In this document: positions 23,327 through 32,813 of the stretch, one piece after another | Layout: each line of letters begins with the position of its first letter | Position numbering within the stretch: position 1 is the first letter of the stretch | Source: Sphingomonas sp. 28-63-12 | Lineage (GTDB): Bacteria; Pseudomonadota; Alphaproteobacteria; Sphingomonadales; Sphingomonadaceae | Direction of reading: 5' to 3' | Assembly: GCA_002281535.1 (NCBI GenBank) | Contig: NCGD01000028.1 | Location: 1 to 33,869 of the forward strand | DNA length: 33,869 nucleotides | Notes under the pieces: generated by a model | Database searches by the model: none | What the model was told of the DNA's origin: nothing | The model's input: the letters and a program-made list of their open reading frames with translations, nothing else | Position numbers and translations under genes: made by a program

Positions 23327-24399
23327 ACGCTTTGACCAAGATCAAGGCCGCGCCGGGCGACATCCCCGATACGATGGCGATCGCGCGCGAAAGCACCGTG
23401 CTGAGCCCGCGCTTCTACACCACCGATTTCGTGGCGATGGACAAGATCGACGTCACCCCGGTGCGGGCTGAATGGGACAAGCTGATCGCCGAAATGGTCG
23501 CTGATCCCAACAAGCTGCATTTCAAGCGCACCGATAAGTTCGATGGCGTGATCGAAAGCCTGCCCGATGGCCTGCGCGAGGAATTCATCGATTTCCTCGT
23601 CAGCTCGCTGACGTCTGAATTTTCCGGCTGCATCCTCTATGCCGAAATTCAGAAGCGCGCGAAGAACCCCGACATCAAGCAGTTCTTCCGCCTGATGAGC
23701 CGCGATGAAAGCCGCCATGCCGGCTTCATCAACGATACGCTGAAGGATGCCGGCATCGGGATCGATCTCGGCTTCCTCACCAAGACCAAGAAATACACCT
23801 ATTTCCGCCCGAAGTTCATTTTCTACGCGACCTATCTGTCCGAGAAGATCGGCTATGCGCGCTACATCACGATCTTCCGGCACCTGTCGCGCCACCCCGA
23901 ACTGCGCTTCCACCCGATCTTCAACTGGTTCGAGGAATGGTGCAACGACGAGTTCCGCCACGGCGAGGCATTCGCGCTGCTGATGCGCAACGATCCCAAG
24001 CTGCTGCAGGGCCATAACAAGCTGTGGGTCCGGTTCTTCCTCGTCGCCGTCTATGCGACGATGTACGTCCGCGATCACAACCGCCCGCAATTCCACAAGG
24101 CACTGGGCATGGACCCGCAGGATTATGATCTGCAGGTTTTCCGCACCTGCTCGGAAATCACCAAGCAGGTCTTCCCAATGACGCTCGACACCGACAGCCC
24201 GGGCTTTCGCGCCGGCCTGGAGCGGATGCGCAAGGTGTCGCTCGCGATGGAAGCTGCAGATGCGCAGGGCGGCATCATCGGCAAGGTCAAGAAAATCGGG
24301 CTGATTGCCGCTGCCGGCTTCAATTTCCTCCGGCTATATCTCCACCCTGTCCAGAAAAACGCGCTCCCCGCCAATGTTCGGCTGGTGCCGGCCTGGTGA
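23323..24399 (+). CDS. acsF: Mg-protoporphyrin IX monomethyl ester oxidative cyclase
   Basis: This 358-residue diiron enzyme forms the isocyclic ring E using O2. Iron ligands are visible as E99 (TSEFSG), the first ExxH E129-x-x-H132 (RDESRHAGF) and the second E210-x-x-H213 (NDEFRHGEA). Other typical stretches are [34 protein letters not shown] and [14 protein letters not shown] lies upstream of the ATG. No anaerobic cyclase gene (bchE) is seen in the window, so pigment synthesis as visible here depends on oxygen. It is coupled to the preceding small protein and to puhE. Confidence 0.97.
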   Translation: MNALTKIKAAPGDIPDTMAIARESTVLSPRFYTTDFVAMDKIDVTPVRAEWDKLIAEMVADPNKLHFKRTDKFDGVIESLPDGLREEFIDFLVSSLTSEFSGCILYAEIQKRAKNPDIKQFFRLMSRDESRHAGFINDTLKDAGIGIDLGFLTKTKKYTYFRPKFIFYATYLSEKIGYARYITIFRHLSRHPELRFHPIFNWFEEWCNDEFRHGEAFALLMRNDPKLLQGHNKLWVRFFLVAVYATMYVRDHNRPQFHKALGMDPQDYDLQVFRTCSEITKQVFPMTLDTDSPGFRAGLERMRKVSLAMEAADAQGGIIGKVKKIGLIAAAGFNFLRLYLHPVQKNALPANVRLVPAW

Positions 24400-25187
24400 C
24401 CATCCCGCCGCTCTTTTTTGCCCTGCTGATGTGGTTCATCGGCACCGGTGCCGTGGTCTGGCTCGACAGCCGGCCACAGCGCACCTTCAAGACGAGCCAC
24501 CGGATTGCCGGTCTGGTCGCGTTCGCGGCAATGGCGGTCGTGTGGTGGAAGAGCGGCGATTCCAGCTGGTCGGGTGCCTATGTCGGCTTTGCCGCAGCGA
24601 TCCTGATCTGGGGCTGGCACGAAATGGGCTTCCTGATGGGTTTCGTGGCGGGGCCGCGCAAGACCTCCTGCCCGCCCGGACTCGTCGGCTGGGACCGGTT
24701 CAAGGCGGCGACCGCCACCGTCATCCATCATGAAATCGCGATCGCTGCTAATCTGCTGGTGCTGGTCGCGCTCACCTGGGGTCAGCCCAATCAAGCCGCG
24801 CCGCTTACCTTCGCGCTGCTGTTTGGCCTGCGGCTCAGCGCCAAGTTCAACCTGTTCCTGGGCGTCCCCAATCTGAGCGACGAGATTTTCCCGGCGCATC
24901 TGGCGTATCTCAAAAGCTATTTCGGCGAAAAGTCGATCAGCGCGTTGTTCCCGGTGTCGGTCATCGGCTGCGCTGCGGTCGCGACATGGGCATGGTTGAG
25001 CGCCGAAGCGGCGCCCACCGCCAGCGGCCCCGCCGTTACCGCCACCTTGCTCGCCGGCCTTGCCGCGCTGGGCCTGGTCGAACATATTTTCCTGGTGCTG
25101 CCGGTTCGCGATGCGAAGATGTGGCGCTGGGCTTCCGCGTCTAAGCCGACGCCACCAAGTGCGGCCAAAGCCGCCATAATAGAATAA
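24396..25187 (+). CDS. puhE: Photosynthetic complex protein PuhE (DUF3623)
   Basis: This 263-residue integral membrane protein has about seven helices. The GTG at 24396 overlaps the acsF stop (GTGA). Recognisable segments are [34 protein letters not shown] and [21 protein letters not shown] with [11 protein letters not shown]. PuhE influences pigment and reaction-centre levels in Rhodobacter, but its biochemical activity is not known. It sits between acsF and hemA, the usual order. Confidence 0.93.
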   Translation: MTIPPLFFALLMWFIGTGAVVWLDSRPQRTFKTSHRIAGLVAFAAMAVVWWKSGDSSWSGAYVGFAAAILIWGWHEMGFLMGFVAGPRKTSCPPGLVGWDRFKAATATVIHHEIAIAANLLVLVALTWGQPNQAAPLTFALLFGLRLSAKFNLFLGVPNLSDEIFPAHLAYLKSYFGEKSISALFPVSVIGCAAVATWAWLSAEAAPTASGPAVTATLLAGLAALGLVEHIFLVLPVRDAKMWRWASASKPTPPSAAKAAIIE

Positions 25188-25203
25188 TACGGGGAGGGAT
25201 TGC

Positions 25204-26424
25204 ATGGATTACGAGGCATTTTTCCAGACTGAGCTCGATACGCTCAAGGACGATGGCCGCTACCGGACCTTCGCAGAGCTCGAGCGCAAGGCTGGTGCCT
25301 TCCCGCGCGCGCGCCACTACACCGATGACGGCGTGGGCGAAGTAACCGTGTGGTGCTCGAACGACTATCTCGGCATGGGCCAGCATCCTGCGGTGCTCGC
25401 GGCGATGCACGACACGCTCGACAGCTGCGGCGCAGGCGCTGGCGGCACCCGCAATATCTCGGGCACCAATCATCACCACGTCCTGCTCGAAACCGAGCTC
25501 GCCGATCTGCACGGCAAGGAAGCGGCATTGCTGTTCACCTCGGGCTATGTGTCGAACTGGGCGGCACTCTCGACGCTCGCTTCGCGCCTGCCCAACTGCG
25601 TGATTTTCTCGGATGCGCTCAACCATGCCTCGATGATCGAGGGCATGCGCCACAGCCGCGCCGAGTGCCACCGCTTCAAGCATAGCGACCCTGCTGATCT
25701 CGATCGGCTGCTGAGCATGGTCGAGCCAGGCCGGCCCAAGCTGGTCGCGTTTGAAAGCGTCTATTCGATGGACGGCGATATCGGCCCGATCGCCGAAATC
25801 CTCGACGTCTGCGAAAAGCACGGCGCGCTGTCGTACATCGATGAAGTCCACGCGGTTGGCCTCTATGGCCCGCGCGGCGGCGGCATTGCCGAGCGCGAAG
25901 GCCTGATGGACCGGATCGACGTGATCGAGGGCACGCTCGGCAAGGCATTTGGCGTGATGGGCGGCTATATCGCGGCCTCAAAGAACCTGTGCGATTTCAT
26001 CCGCAGCTTTGCCAGCGGCTTCATCTTCTCGACCGCGCTGCCGCCAGCGATTGCCGCCGGCGCCTGCGCCAGCATCCGCCACTTGAAGACCAGCCAGATT
26101 GAGCGCCAGCGTCACCAGGAGCGCGTCGCGCAAGTCCGCCGCCGCCTCGACGCGATCGGCATCCCGACGCTCGACAATCCCAGCCACATCATTCCGGTGA
26201 TGGTGGGCGATGCCCACAAGTGCAAGATGATCAGCGACTGGCTGCTTGAGCATCACGGCATCTATGTCCAGCCGATCAACTACCCGACCGTGCCCGTCGG
26301 CACCGAGCGGCTGCGGATCACACCCTCGCCCGTCCACACCGATGGCGATATCGACCGACTGGTCAATGCGCTGTCCGAAATCTGGTCGCAGTGCGAACTC
26401 GCCCGCCGGGCGATGGCGGCCTGA
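25204..26424 (+). CDS. hemA: 5-aminolevulinate synthase
   Basis: This 406-residue PLP enzyme condenses glycine and succinyl-CoA, the first step of tetrapyrrole synthesis in alphaproteobacteria. It shows [26 protein letters not shown], the YIDEVHAVG segment (D213), and the PLP lysine K247 in [22 protein letters not shown] precedes the ATG. It is the last gene of the superoperon, 16 bases after puhE, so precursor supply is tied to the pigment genes. A second hemA elsewhere in the genome is possible. Confidence 0.97.
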   Translation: MDYEAFFQTELDTLKDDGRYRTFAELERKAGAFPRARHYTDDGVGEVTVWCSNDYLGMGQHPAVLAAMHDTLDSCGAGAGGTRNISGTNHHHVLLETELADLHGKEAALLFTSGYVSNWAALSTLASRLPNCVIFSDALNHASMIEGMRHSRAECHRFKHSDPADLDRLLSMVEPGRPKLVAFESVYSMDGDIGPIAEILDVCEKHGALSYIDEVHAVGLYGPRGGGIAEREGLMDRIDVIEGTLGKAFGVMGGYIAASKNLCDFIRSFASGFIFSTALPPAIAAGACASIRHLKTSQIERQRHQERVAQVRRRLDAIGIPTLDNPSHIIPVMVGDAHKCKMISDWLLEHHGIYVQPINYPTVPVGTERLRITPSPVHTDGDIDRLVNALSEIWSQCELARRAMAA

Positions 26425-26446
26425 GGATCAATCAGCCACGCGATTG

Positions 26447-26478
26447 AAAAAGGGGGCTTCGCGGCCCCCTTTTTTTTA
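26447..26478. terminator. Strong bidirectional terminator after hemA
   Basis: AAAAAGGGGGC (26447-26457) and GCCCCCTTTTT (26464-26474) pair perfectly over 11 bp around a TTCGCG loop, with T tails on both strands. It ends the bchF-hemA superoperon and the convergent membrane-protein gene, whose TAA stop lies at 26478-26476. Confidence 0.94.
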
Positions 26479-26868
26479 GGCCGAGCGTCGGCGTGTCATC
26501 CGGCCGGCCAGTCCAGCCAGCGGCACAAGATAGCCCAGATAGACGATATGATACCAAACCGGATAATCCGCCCAGACGCTGTAAAGATGGATGGGCAGCG
26601 ATATAGCGAGAGATATCGTGCCAAGCAGCCATGCGGCGGTCCCGTTGTCCCTGGCGATAACAGTGGCGACGCTCGCGCCCGCGGCAACAGCGGCCGCGCC
26701 CACGGCCAGCCTGGAAACGAGCATCACAAACGAATAGGCCTTTGATGGCGACGCAGCAGCATAGTCTGGCCAGAATCTCAGGGCGGCGACCGTCGCTATC
26801 TTCGTAATGACGATCGCGAGCACGCACCCGATGCTGAGGCTGATGGCGAGGCGCAGCAGCTTGTTCAC
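26476..26868 (-). CDS. Small four-helix membrane protein, unknown function
   Basis: This 130-residue protein has about four hydrophobic helices (5-28, 45-68, 78-97 and 105-122) and a basic C-terminus (GRMTRRRSA). I do not recognise a family. Part of the gene (around 26540-26620) is visibly more AT-rich than its neighbours. It lies 51 bases downstream of the S9 peptidase, same strand, and may be co-transcribed. Nothing ties it to photosynthesis except position between hemA and puf. Confidence 0.6.
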   Translation of the reverse strand: MNKLLRLAISLSIGCVLAIVITKIATVAALRFWPDYAAASPSKAYSFVMLVSRLAVGAAAVAAGASVATVIARDNGTAAWLLGTISLAISLPIHLYSVWADYPVWYHIVYLGYLVPLAGLAGRMTRRRSA

Positions 26869-26919
26869 GTCTCCCCCTCGCTTCCTGCTCCGCCCAACAA
26901 TCGATCGGCGCGCCTTAGC

Positions 26920-28992
26920 TCAATTCAGCTTCGGCTTCACTCGATACTTCCCAAACCACGCCAGGATCGCCGATGCCTTCGCCGCCGATTGCGATGGCCG
27001 TGCGGTAAACCCGCCATGGCTTGCCCCCGGTAGTTTCACCAGCGCGGTCGGCACACCGCGGATCTGTAGTGCGGCATAATATTGCTCGGATTCGCTCACC
27101 GGGGTTCGGTAATCCTGCGCGCCGACCACCACCATCGTCGGCGTCTTCACATTGCCGACCAGGCTGAGCGGGGAGCGATTCCAATAAGCCATCGGATCTT
27201 CCCAGGGTTGTTTGGAAAACCAGTAGCGCGAGGTGAAGCCGGTCGAATCCATCGTCAGCGCCTCGCTCACCCAGTTGATCACCGGCTTTTGCGTCGCCGC
27301 CGCCTTGAACCGATCGGTCTTGCCGACGATCCACGCCGTCAGCACGCCGCCGCCAGAGCCCCCCGTTACGAACAGATTGTCGGGATCGGCCACGCCCATC
27401 GCTATCGCGGCATCCACTGCCGCCATCAGGTCGTCATAATCGCCGCCAGGATATTTCTTGTCGATCAGATTAGCGAAGCCCTCGCCATAAGAGGTGCTGC
27501 CCCGAGGATTGGCGTAGAGCACGGCATAGCCGGCGGCGGCATAAAGCTGCACATCGGTCGCAAAGCTGGGACCATAAGCGCTGTGCGGGCCGCCATGGAT
27601 CTCGAGGATCAGCGGCACCCGTGTGCCCTCGACATAGCCGGGCGGTGTCGCGAGCCATGCCTCGATCGGCGTGCCATCCGGCGATTGCAGGTTGATTTGC
27701 CGGACCGGCGCCAGCGTCTTCGCCGCCAGCGTGACCGCATTGAGGACCGTCAGCTGCGTCGCCCCCCCACCGCCGGCGGTAACGAAGATGTCGGCCGGGT
27801 GCGCCGGGGACCCGCCAGTATAGGCGATGCGGCCACCGTTCGAGACCGAGAAGTCACCACCGGTATACGGCCGATCGAGCCCGCCCCCGGCCAGCCCCCG
27901 CGCCATCACCGTCACCCGGCCATCAAGCCCGACGCGCGCAACTTGCTTCCCGCCATGATCGTCATAGGACACGACCAGCGACCGCCCGTCATGCGCCCAG
28001 ACGACCGTATCGATGCTGCGATCGAGCGCCTGGGTCAGCGTGCGGCCGCCCTTCCCGTCGATCTGCATGACCGACAACACTTCGTTGTCGTTGCTGCGAT
28101 GCGTGTCGTCATGGCCAAGCCACGCCACCCATTTGCCATCGGGCGAGACAGTAGGGGCGAAATCAGGGCCATAACGGCTGGTCAGCGTCGTCAGCTGCCC
28201 GCTGGCGATGTCGAGGGCGTGGACTTCGCTGTTGGCGGGCTCGCGCTCCCAATCGGCGCTGCGCACCGCGCTGAACAGGATGCGCTTGCCGTCGGGCGTC
28301 CAGGACAGCGGCCCGCTATCGTCGACATTGCCAAAGGTCAGCTGGCGCGGCGCCCCGCCATCCGCGGCGACGACGAAGAGATGGTCAAAACCTGGCTTGA
28401 TATAGCCGCCGCCATCGGCGCGATAGGTGACGCGGTCGATCACCTCCAGCGGCTCTGCCCATTGCGCTCCTTCGGGCTTGGCCGGGGCCTTGCCCAACGT
28501 CGTCGGCGTGCCCGGCACGGTCATGACAAAGGCAATCCGGTCGCCCGCCGGTGACCAGGTGATACTGCCCGGGCTCTCCGGCAGGCCGGTGATCCGGGCC
28601 GTCTCGCCATTCGCCATCCAGCGGACGAAAAGTTGCGGCGCCTGACCGTCAACGGCCGAGAAATAGGCCAGCCTGGCCCCATCGGGCGACCAGCGCGGGC
28701 TCGTGTGGTTGCCCGGGCCGGCGATGATCGGCCGCTGCGCGCCCGTGCGGGTATCGACCAGCCAGATCGTCGATCGCGCCCGATCGATCATCACATCGGC
28801 GCTCTGGCGAACATAGGCGATCTGGCTGCCGTCCGGGCTGATCTGCGGATCGGCGGCCTGTTCGAGCCTAAAAAGATCTTCCGCGACGAAGAGGCGGCTC
28901 GGCCCGGTGGCCTCCGCCGTCATGGCCTGCGCGGCGGCGGGTATCGGCGCCAGCGCGGTCGTCAGCAGCAGCAATGTAGCAATAGCGCGCAT
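26920..28992 (-). CDS. Secreted S9-family (prolyl oligopeptidase-type) serine peptidase
   Basis: The protein is 690 residues. A signal peptide (residues 1-22, ending AAAQA) points to the periplasm or secretion. The first two thirds carry WD40/TolB-like beta-propeller repeats (DPQISPDGSQIAYVR, HTSPRWSPDGARLAYF, FAPTVSPDGKWVAWLG). The C-terminal alpha/beta-hydrolase domain has the nucleophile S546 in TGGSGGG, D627 (GAQDYRTP) and H659 (ASHGGF). GGGGAGGG precedes the ATG. Sphingomonads carry many such dipeptidyl/acylaminoacyl peptidases, and the exact specificity is unknown. It lies between the puf terminator and hemA, an accessory gene inside the cluster. Confidence 0.93.
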   Translation of the reverse strand: MRAIATLLLLTTALAPIPAAAQAMTAEATGPSRLFVAEDLFRLEQAADPQISPDGSQIAYVRQSADVMIDRARSTIWLVDTRTGAQRPIIAGPGNHTSPRWSPDGARLAYFSAVDGQAPQLFVRWMANGETARITGLPESPGSITWSPAGDRIAFVMTVPGTPTTLGKAPAKPEGAQWAEPLEVIDRVTYRADGGGYIKPGFDHLFVVAADGGAPRQLTFGNVDDSGPLSWTPDGKRILFSAVRSADWEREPANSEVHALDIASGQLTTLTSRYGPDFAPTVSPDGKWVAWLGHDDTHRSNDNEVLSVMQIDGKGGRTLTQALDRSIDTVVWAHDGRSLVVSYDDHGGKQVARVGLDGRVTVMARGLAGGGLDRPYTGGDFSVSNGGRIAYTGGSPAHPADIFVTAGGGGATQLTVLNAVTLAAKTLAPVRQINLQSPDGTPIEAWLATPPGYVEGTRVPLILEIHGGPHSAYGPSFATDVQLYAAAGYAVLYANPRGSTSYGEGFANLIDKKYPGGDYDDLMAAVDAAIAMGVADPDNLFVTGGSGGGVLTAWIVGKTDRFKAAATQKPVINWVSEALTMDSTGFTSRYWFSKQPWEDPMAYWNRSPLSLVGNVKTPTMVVVGAQDYRTPVSESEQYYAALQIRGVPTALVKLPGASHGGFTARPSQSAAKASAILAWFGKYRVKPKLN

Positions 28993-29115
28993 CGAAAAGC
29001 CCTCCCCATCTTATCGGCGGATGGTCGCGCGGCGCTGGCCGACACGCAAGGCATTTCACCGGCCTGGCGATGAATGGCATGCCCCCAGCAACCAACAACG
29101 CGACCGTCAGCGGAC

Positions 29116-29152
29116 AAAAAAAGCCCTGCTCCCCCTATTTGGGGAGCAGGGC
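29116..29152 (-). terminator. puf operon terminator
   Basis: A perfect 12-bp stem, GCCCTGCTCCCC (29123-29134) with GGGGAGCAGGGC (29141-29152), has a 6-base loop. On the minus strand it is followed by seven T (29122-29116). It lies 23 bases beyond the pufC stop. Confidence 0.94.
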
Positions 29153-29174
29153 ATGATTACAGCGCTTCGCCTCG

Positions 29175-30290
29175 TCAGCGCGTCGCTGTCGGTGCCGCCG
29201 TATTGCCGTCCGCCGCCGCCGTTACCGGAGCGGCCGCTGCCGGCGCAGCCGCCGGCGCTACAAGGACGGCAGGCGCTGGTGCCGGTGCCCCCATCAGCGC
29301 CGGATAGTCTTTCAGCATACTCACCCCACCCAGCGGCTTGTTGATCCCCTGGTGGCAGGTGGTGCAATTCGCCTTCAGCACATCGCCATAAGGACCCTTG
29401 CGGTTGGCCGGGAAGACCGAAGCGAGCGAGGCGATATACTTGTTGTTGATTTCGCCCACCATCCGGATGCCGTACCAGGCCTGCGCCCGCTGCGGCCGGC
29501 TGTTCGACCAGCTCGAAAAGCTGTCGGTATTATGGCAATAGGTGCAGTTGACGTTGAGCGCCGATGACATGTGCATCATCAGGCCATAGGTCTTCTCGGT
29601 CTTGGCGATCGATGCCCCGGGCGTCGCCCCGCGCAACGCACTGACGCCCTGGACGCGGATATTGTTCTTCGCGCCAAGATAGGTGGTGAACGGATCATAG
29701 GGCAACGAGCTGAAGGCAACGCTCGCCACCGGCGTGTCCTGCCCATGCTTGTTGCTCATCACCCTGACCGGACCGCCGGCCGGCGCATCCGCCATCGCCC
29801 AGACATTTTTGGGGATCACGTTACCGGCATGGCAGGTGTAGCAGGTGACGCCTGTCTGTTTGACGTGCGGCGTCCAGTTCTGATTGATGTTGATCGTCAT
29901 CTGCAACATCCGCCGGGCGACAACTTTGGTGTAAAGTTCGTCGGAGGCCATGTTGTTGGGGTTGTGGCAATAATTGCAGCCCTGTTCGGGCGGGGCGATC
30001 CAAGTGCTGATCGCGGCCATCAGATGGTTGAACCGCTCGGTGCTGACATTGCCCAGCACTTTGACGTTCTGATAGGTCTCGCTGGCACGCGGCCCGCTAT
30101 CGTCCGGCGTGGCATAGGGCGGTGCGGGCACCGTCTGCGCGACCAGCCGCTTGGTGGCGATGATCTGGTCCGCGCCCGTGCCGCGATACCCGGTCTGTTC
30201 GATTTTCCGGTGACCGAATTCGCAAGCCGACATGGTCAGCATGACCGATCCGGCCAGGATCGTCTTGGTGATGGTGGCGACGCGGATCAT
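29175..30290 (-). CDS. pufC: Tetraheme reaction-centre cytochrome c subunit
   Basis: This 371-residue protein has four CxxCH heme sites at residues 105-109 (CNYCH), 150-154 (CYTCH), 249-253 (CTYCH) and 309-313 (CTTCH), arranged as two pairs as in the family. A lipobox-like leader (TMSAC, C23) predicts an N-terminal diacylglycerol anchor. It re-reduces the photo-oxidised special pair on the periplasmic side. The tail after residue 335 is an Ala/Pro-rich extension of unknown role. The start at 30290 overlaps the pufM stop (ATGA); the open frame upstream lies within pufM. It is the last gene of the puf operon. Confidence 0.97.
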   Translation of the reverse strand: MIRVATITKTILAGSVMLTMSACEFGHRKIEQTGYRGTGADQIIATKRLVAQTVPAPPYATPDDSGPRASETYQNVKVLGNVSTERFNHLMAAISTWIAPPEQGCNYCHNPNNMASDELYTKVVARRMLQMTININQNWTPHVKQTGVTCYTCHAGNVIPKNVWAMADAPAGGPVRVMSNKHGQDTPVASVAFSSLPYDPFTTYLGAKNNIRVQGVSALRGATPGASIAKTEKTYGLMMHMSSALNVNCTYCHNTDSFSSWSNSRPQRAQAWYGIRMVGEINNKYIASLASVFPANRKGPYGDVLKANCTTCHQGINKPLGGVSMLKDYPALMGAPAPAPAVLVAPAAAPAAAAPVTAAADGNTAAPTATR

Positions 30291-31261
30291 TGCGGTGCTC
30301 CCGGCAAAGTGGCTGGATCGACAACACCGGTGGAGGGATAGGCAGGCGCGTAACCGTGCTGCTGTGCCCATAGGTACCAGTTATCGACGACGGTGCCCGT
30401 CAGCAGGATACCAATGCCGCCCGTAAGCGTCGTCAGCACCGCAAACCACCAGGCCCAGCGGTGGATCGATTCCATCGTGGCGTTGAACCCCATCGTCCAG
30501 CGCCAGAAAAGGGCGGCGCGTTCAGATGCGGTACCACGATCGGTAATTTGCTCGATTTCGCGCTCACCGCCATACCGACCAACGGCCAGGATGGTCGCCC
30601 CGTGCATCGCGAACAGCAGCGTCGACCCGTACAGGAAGGCGATCGAGAGCGCGTGGAAGGGGTTGTAGAACAGATTGCCGTAGCGGATCGAGAAAGCCGC
30701 GGTCCAGTCGAGATGCGGGAAGATGCCATAAGGCACCGCCTCCGACCAGCTGCCCATCAGCATCGGCCGGATGAAGCCCAGCACCAGCATCAGCCAGATC
30801 GCGCTGAGAAACGCCCAGGAGACGTGCGTGCCCATGCCAAGCGCAAGCGCGCGGCGATAGGTGCGCGCCCACCAAAGCAGGACAGAAGCGCTGAAGAAGA
30901 AGCCGGTGATGATGAACCAGCCACCTTCGGCCAGCGGCACCATCGCCTGGAAGCCATATTTCGGCGCCGGCGGCTCGAGCGACAGCCAGAACAGCTGCCG
31001 GACGAACTGGATCGGGTTCCAGCCGACCGAGGCCAGCATGTTGAGACCGATGATCTCGAAAGCGATCAGGCCGAACACCAGCGACAAGGTGCCTAGCCAG
31101 CCGAGATAAATGGGGCCGATCTGCGCGTTGCCGATCTTGCCCAGCCAATAGGAGAAACCGCCCGCCTTGCTGCGGATTTCATGGGCGTCGTTGGTGGGTG
31201 GCCCCATTTCGGGGACACCGCGCAACTGCACCTGCGTAAAGATATTCTGATAGGTTGCCAT
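30287..31261 (-). CDS. pufM: Photosynthetic reaction centre M subunit
   Basis: This 324-residue, five-helix core subunit has special-pair and iron ligands in place: H183 (FPHLDW), H203 (NPFHALS), H220 (AMHGATI) and H267 (ESIHRWAWW), plus E235. These are one residue offset from Rhodobacter sphaeroides M numbering. The ATG at 31261 is set by GGGGAG nine bases upstream. It overlaps pufC by four bases and starts 14 bases after the pufL stop. Confidence 0.97.
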   Translation of the reverse strand: MATYQNIFTQVQLRGVPEMGPPTNDAHEIRSKAGGFSYWLGKIGNAQIGPIYLGWLGTLSLVFGLIAFEIIGLNMLASVGWNPIQFVRQLFWLSLEPPAPKYGFQAMVPLAEGGWFIITGFFFSASVLLWWARTYRRALALGMGTHVSWAFLSAIWLMLVLGFIRPMLMGSWSEAVPYGIFPHLDWTAAFSIRYGNLFYNPFHALSIAFLYGSTLLFAMHGATILAVGRYGGEREIEQITDRGTASERAALFWRWTMGFNATMESIHRWAWWFAVLTTLTGGIGILLTGTVVDNWYLWAQQHGYAPAYPSTGVVDPATLPGAPQ

Positions 31262-31275
31262 GTTGTGCGCTCCCC

Positions 31276-32100
31276 TCAAGCCCAGATCGGCAGATTGAGC
31301 CACCACGTCCACCATTCAGGCCAGCCGCGCGTCCATAGCGGGCCACTGATGATGATGCAGATGGCGCTCCAGAAGCCCGCCGACAGCGCGAGGAACAGGC
31401 CGACACGGTGAATGCCGAGCGTGCCGACCGAATAGCCGATCGTGTCGCGGAAAAAGGCGTCTTCATATTCGGGCGATTTGACGTCTTCGCCCTTTTGCGG
31501 ATTCACTGCCGACAGCACCAGGCCACCATGAAGCGCGAGTGCCAGCGTCGTCGTGAAGAAGAAGCTGACCGCGATCATATGGGCTGGATTGTAGTGGAAG
31601 TGCAGATATTGATAGCCGGTGTTCGACACCCAATCGAGGTGGCTGAAGATACCGTAGGGGAAGCCGAAGCCCCATGCCCCCAATAGCATCGGCCGGATCA
31701 CGACCAGGCTGACATAGGCAAAAATCGCGAAGCCGAATGCAATGGGCACATGATAGCCCATGCCCAGTTTTCGGCAAATTTCCACCTCGCGTAGCGCCCA
31801 TGAGCAGAACGCCCCGATCGCGCAGATCGTGATGATCTGCCAAAGGCCTCCCGCCTTGAGCGGGGCCAGCGCCAGGCCATAACTGATATCGGGCGGCGCG
31901 ATGCTGATCAGCCACGGGTTCCAGGTTGGCCCCAGCGACGCGCCATACAGGATAAGTGCAGTGCCAAGCCCGGCGAAGAACGCCGTCGTGACGCCGAAAA
32001 AACCGACATAAAAGGGGCCGATCCAGAAATCGAACAGGTCACCGCCGATCAGCGTGCCCCCTCTTACCCGATATTTCCGCTCAAAGCTCAAGAGTGCCAT
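31276..32100 (-). CDS. pufL: Photosynthetic reaction centre L subunit
   Basis: This 274-residue core subunit starts [36 protein letters not shown], the classic PufL start. H154 (FSHLDW), H174 (NPAHMIA), H191 (ALHGGL) and H231 (GIHRVG) match the chlorophyll and iron ligands at a one-residue offset from Rhodobacter sphaeroides L. AAGGAG precedes the ATG by eight bases. It is separated from pufA by 150 bases holding two RNA hairpins. Confidence 0.97.
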   Translation of the reverse strand: MALLSFERKYRVRGGTLIGGDLFDFWIGPFYVGFFGVTTAFFAGLGTALILYGASLGPTWNPWLISIAPPDISYGLALAPLKAGGLWQIITICAIGAFCSWALREVEICRKLGMGYHVPIAFGFAIFAYVSLVVIRPMLLGAWGFGFPYGIFSHLDWVSNTGYQYLHFHYNPAHMIAVSFFFTTTLALALHGGLVLSAVNPQKGEDVKSPEYEDAFFRDTIGYSVGTLGIHRVGLFLALSAGFWSAICIIISGPLWTRGWPEWWTWWLNLPIWA

Positions 32101-32162
32101 GGAACAGCTCCTTCACCCGTCGGTCAGCGGCGGGATGGCATGAATCTTATCAATCGAGGACT

Positions 32163-32202
32163 GGACGGACCTGGGCGCTGTTAACGCCAGCAGGTCACGT
32201 CC
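32163..32202 (-). other. Intercistronic stem-loop upstream of pufL
   Basis: The arms are GGACG/CGTCC (32163-32167, 32198-32202), GACCTG/CAGGTC (32168-32173, 32191-32196) and GGCG/CGCC (32174-32177, 32185-32188), with small bulges and a 7-base loop. No T tail follows. Such pufA-pufL hairpins block 3' exonucleases in Rhodobacter and raise the antenna to reaction-centre ratio; the same role is likely here. Confidence 0.7.
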
Positions 32203-32219
32203 GCCCCGATTGTCAACTT

Positions 32220-32240
32220 GGTGACAACCGGGTTGCCACC
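32220..32240 (-). other. Intercistronic hairpin just after pufA
   Basis: GGTGACAAC (32220-32228) pairs with GTTGCCACC (32232-32240) over nine positions, one of them a G-U in the minus-strand RNA, with a 3-base loop. It begins 10 bases after the pufA stop and has no T run, so it is likely an mRNA stabiliser rather than a terminator. Confidence 0.65.
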
Positions 32241-32250
32241 ACACGTCTGG

Positions 32251-32439
32251 TCAGGACGCCGGCGCTGCCGGGGTCACTGCCGCTGCGGCCGTCGCTGCAG
32301 GCGGATTGGGTGCTTCGAGCCAATTATAGCGATTGGTACTCAGCAGGATGAAGTGAATCAGGATGGCGAGCGTGAACAGAAATACTGCCAACGCCGTCAG
32401 GACCCTGCGCGGATCAAAAGTTACCCACATTCTCCACAT
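32251..32439 (-). CDS. pufA: Light-harvesting 1 alpha polypeptide
   Basis: This is a 62-residue antenna protein with one membrane helix (about 13-34). H29 in [11 protein letters not shown] is the bacteriochlorophyll ligand, followed by the typical NRYNWL. AAGGAG lies eight bases upstream of the ATG. The C-terminus is Ala/Pro-rich. With PufB it forms the LH1 ring around the reaction centre. It follows pufB by 15 bases. Confidence 0.97.
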   Translation of the reverse strand: MWRMWVTFDPRRVLTALAVFLFTLAILIHFILLSTNRYNWLEAPNPPAATAAAAVTPAAPAS

Positions 32440-32454
32440 GGCATAGTCTCCTTT

Positions 32455-32673
32455 TTATACGCTGGCCGAGTGGATCGGCGCGGGCTGCACGAGCGCTGCG
32501 GCATTTTTATAGCCGTCCGTGCCCGGGAACCATGGACGCCACTGCCAGACCAGGAAGTGGGCAATGATGGCCACAATGGTGAAGAACCCCATGCTGACCA
32601 CGAACAGCTTGTGGAATTCCTTCGCTTCGTCGGGCGTCAGGTAGGTACCTGGCCCCATTCTATCGTCGCTCAT
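32455..32673 (-). CDS. pufB: Light-harvesting 1 beta polypeptide
   Basis: This 72-residue antenna protein carries [13 protein letters not shown] before the helix and the bacteriochlorophyll ligand H39 in [18 protein letters not shown]. The C-terminal extension beyond residue 53 is longer than usual. AAGGAA precedes the ATG by eight bases. The ATG overlaps the stop of a 47-codon ORF upstream (ATGA). Confidence 0.97.
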   Translation of the reverse strand: MSDDRMGPGTYLTPDEAKEFHKLFVVSMGFFTIVAIIAHFLVWQWRPWFPGTDGYKNAAALVQPAPIHSASV

Positions 32674-32813
32674 ACGTTCGTTCCTTCATCTTCGTTCGAC
32701 CCGACGAGATCAGGCGCGCGGCACGCGTCCCCCGGCGGCATCCACGCAGCGCGAAACGCCACGAAGATCTGGTGATCCGCTTGACGCGGAAATCGGAAGG
32801 CGGGGGCGATCAT
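32670..32813 (-). CDS. 47-residue micro-ORF coupled to bchZ and pufB
   Basis: The ORF begins at an ATG overlapping the bchZ stop (ATGA, 32813-32810) and ends with a TGA overlapping the pufB ATG (32673-32670). AGGAG lies three bases before its ATG. The product ([20 protein letters not shown], then [16 protein letters not shown] and an acidic end NEDEGTNV) has no membrane segment and one Cys. About 70% of third codon positions are G or C, compatible with coding. It occupies the place of pufQ in Rhodobacter but shows no PufQ-like helix. I do not recognise it. It may act only as a coupling device for pufB translation. Confidence 0.5.
   Translation of the reverse strand: MIAPAFRFPRQADHQIFVAFRAAWMPPGDACRAPDLVGSNEDEGTNV

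Noticed and set aside
32211-32226. TGT...ACA inverted repeat in the pufA-pufL gap as a PpsR operator
   Set aside because: The spacing is 10, not 12, and it lies inside the operon next to an RNA hairpin, so it is more likely part of the mRNA structure.
32674-32809. pufQ between bchZ and pufB
   Set aside because: The gap is only 136 bases, and no frame there encodes a membrane helix or a PufQ-like sequence; only the 47-codon ORF fits.
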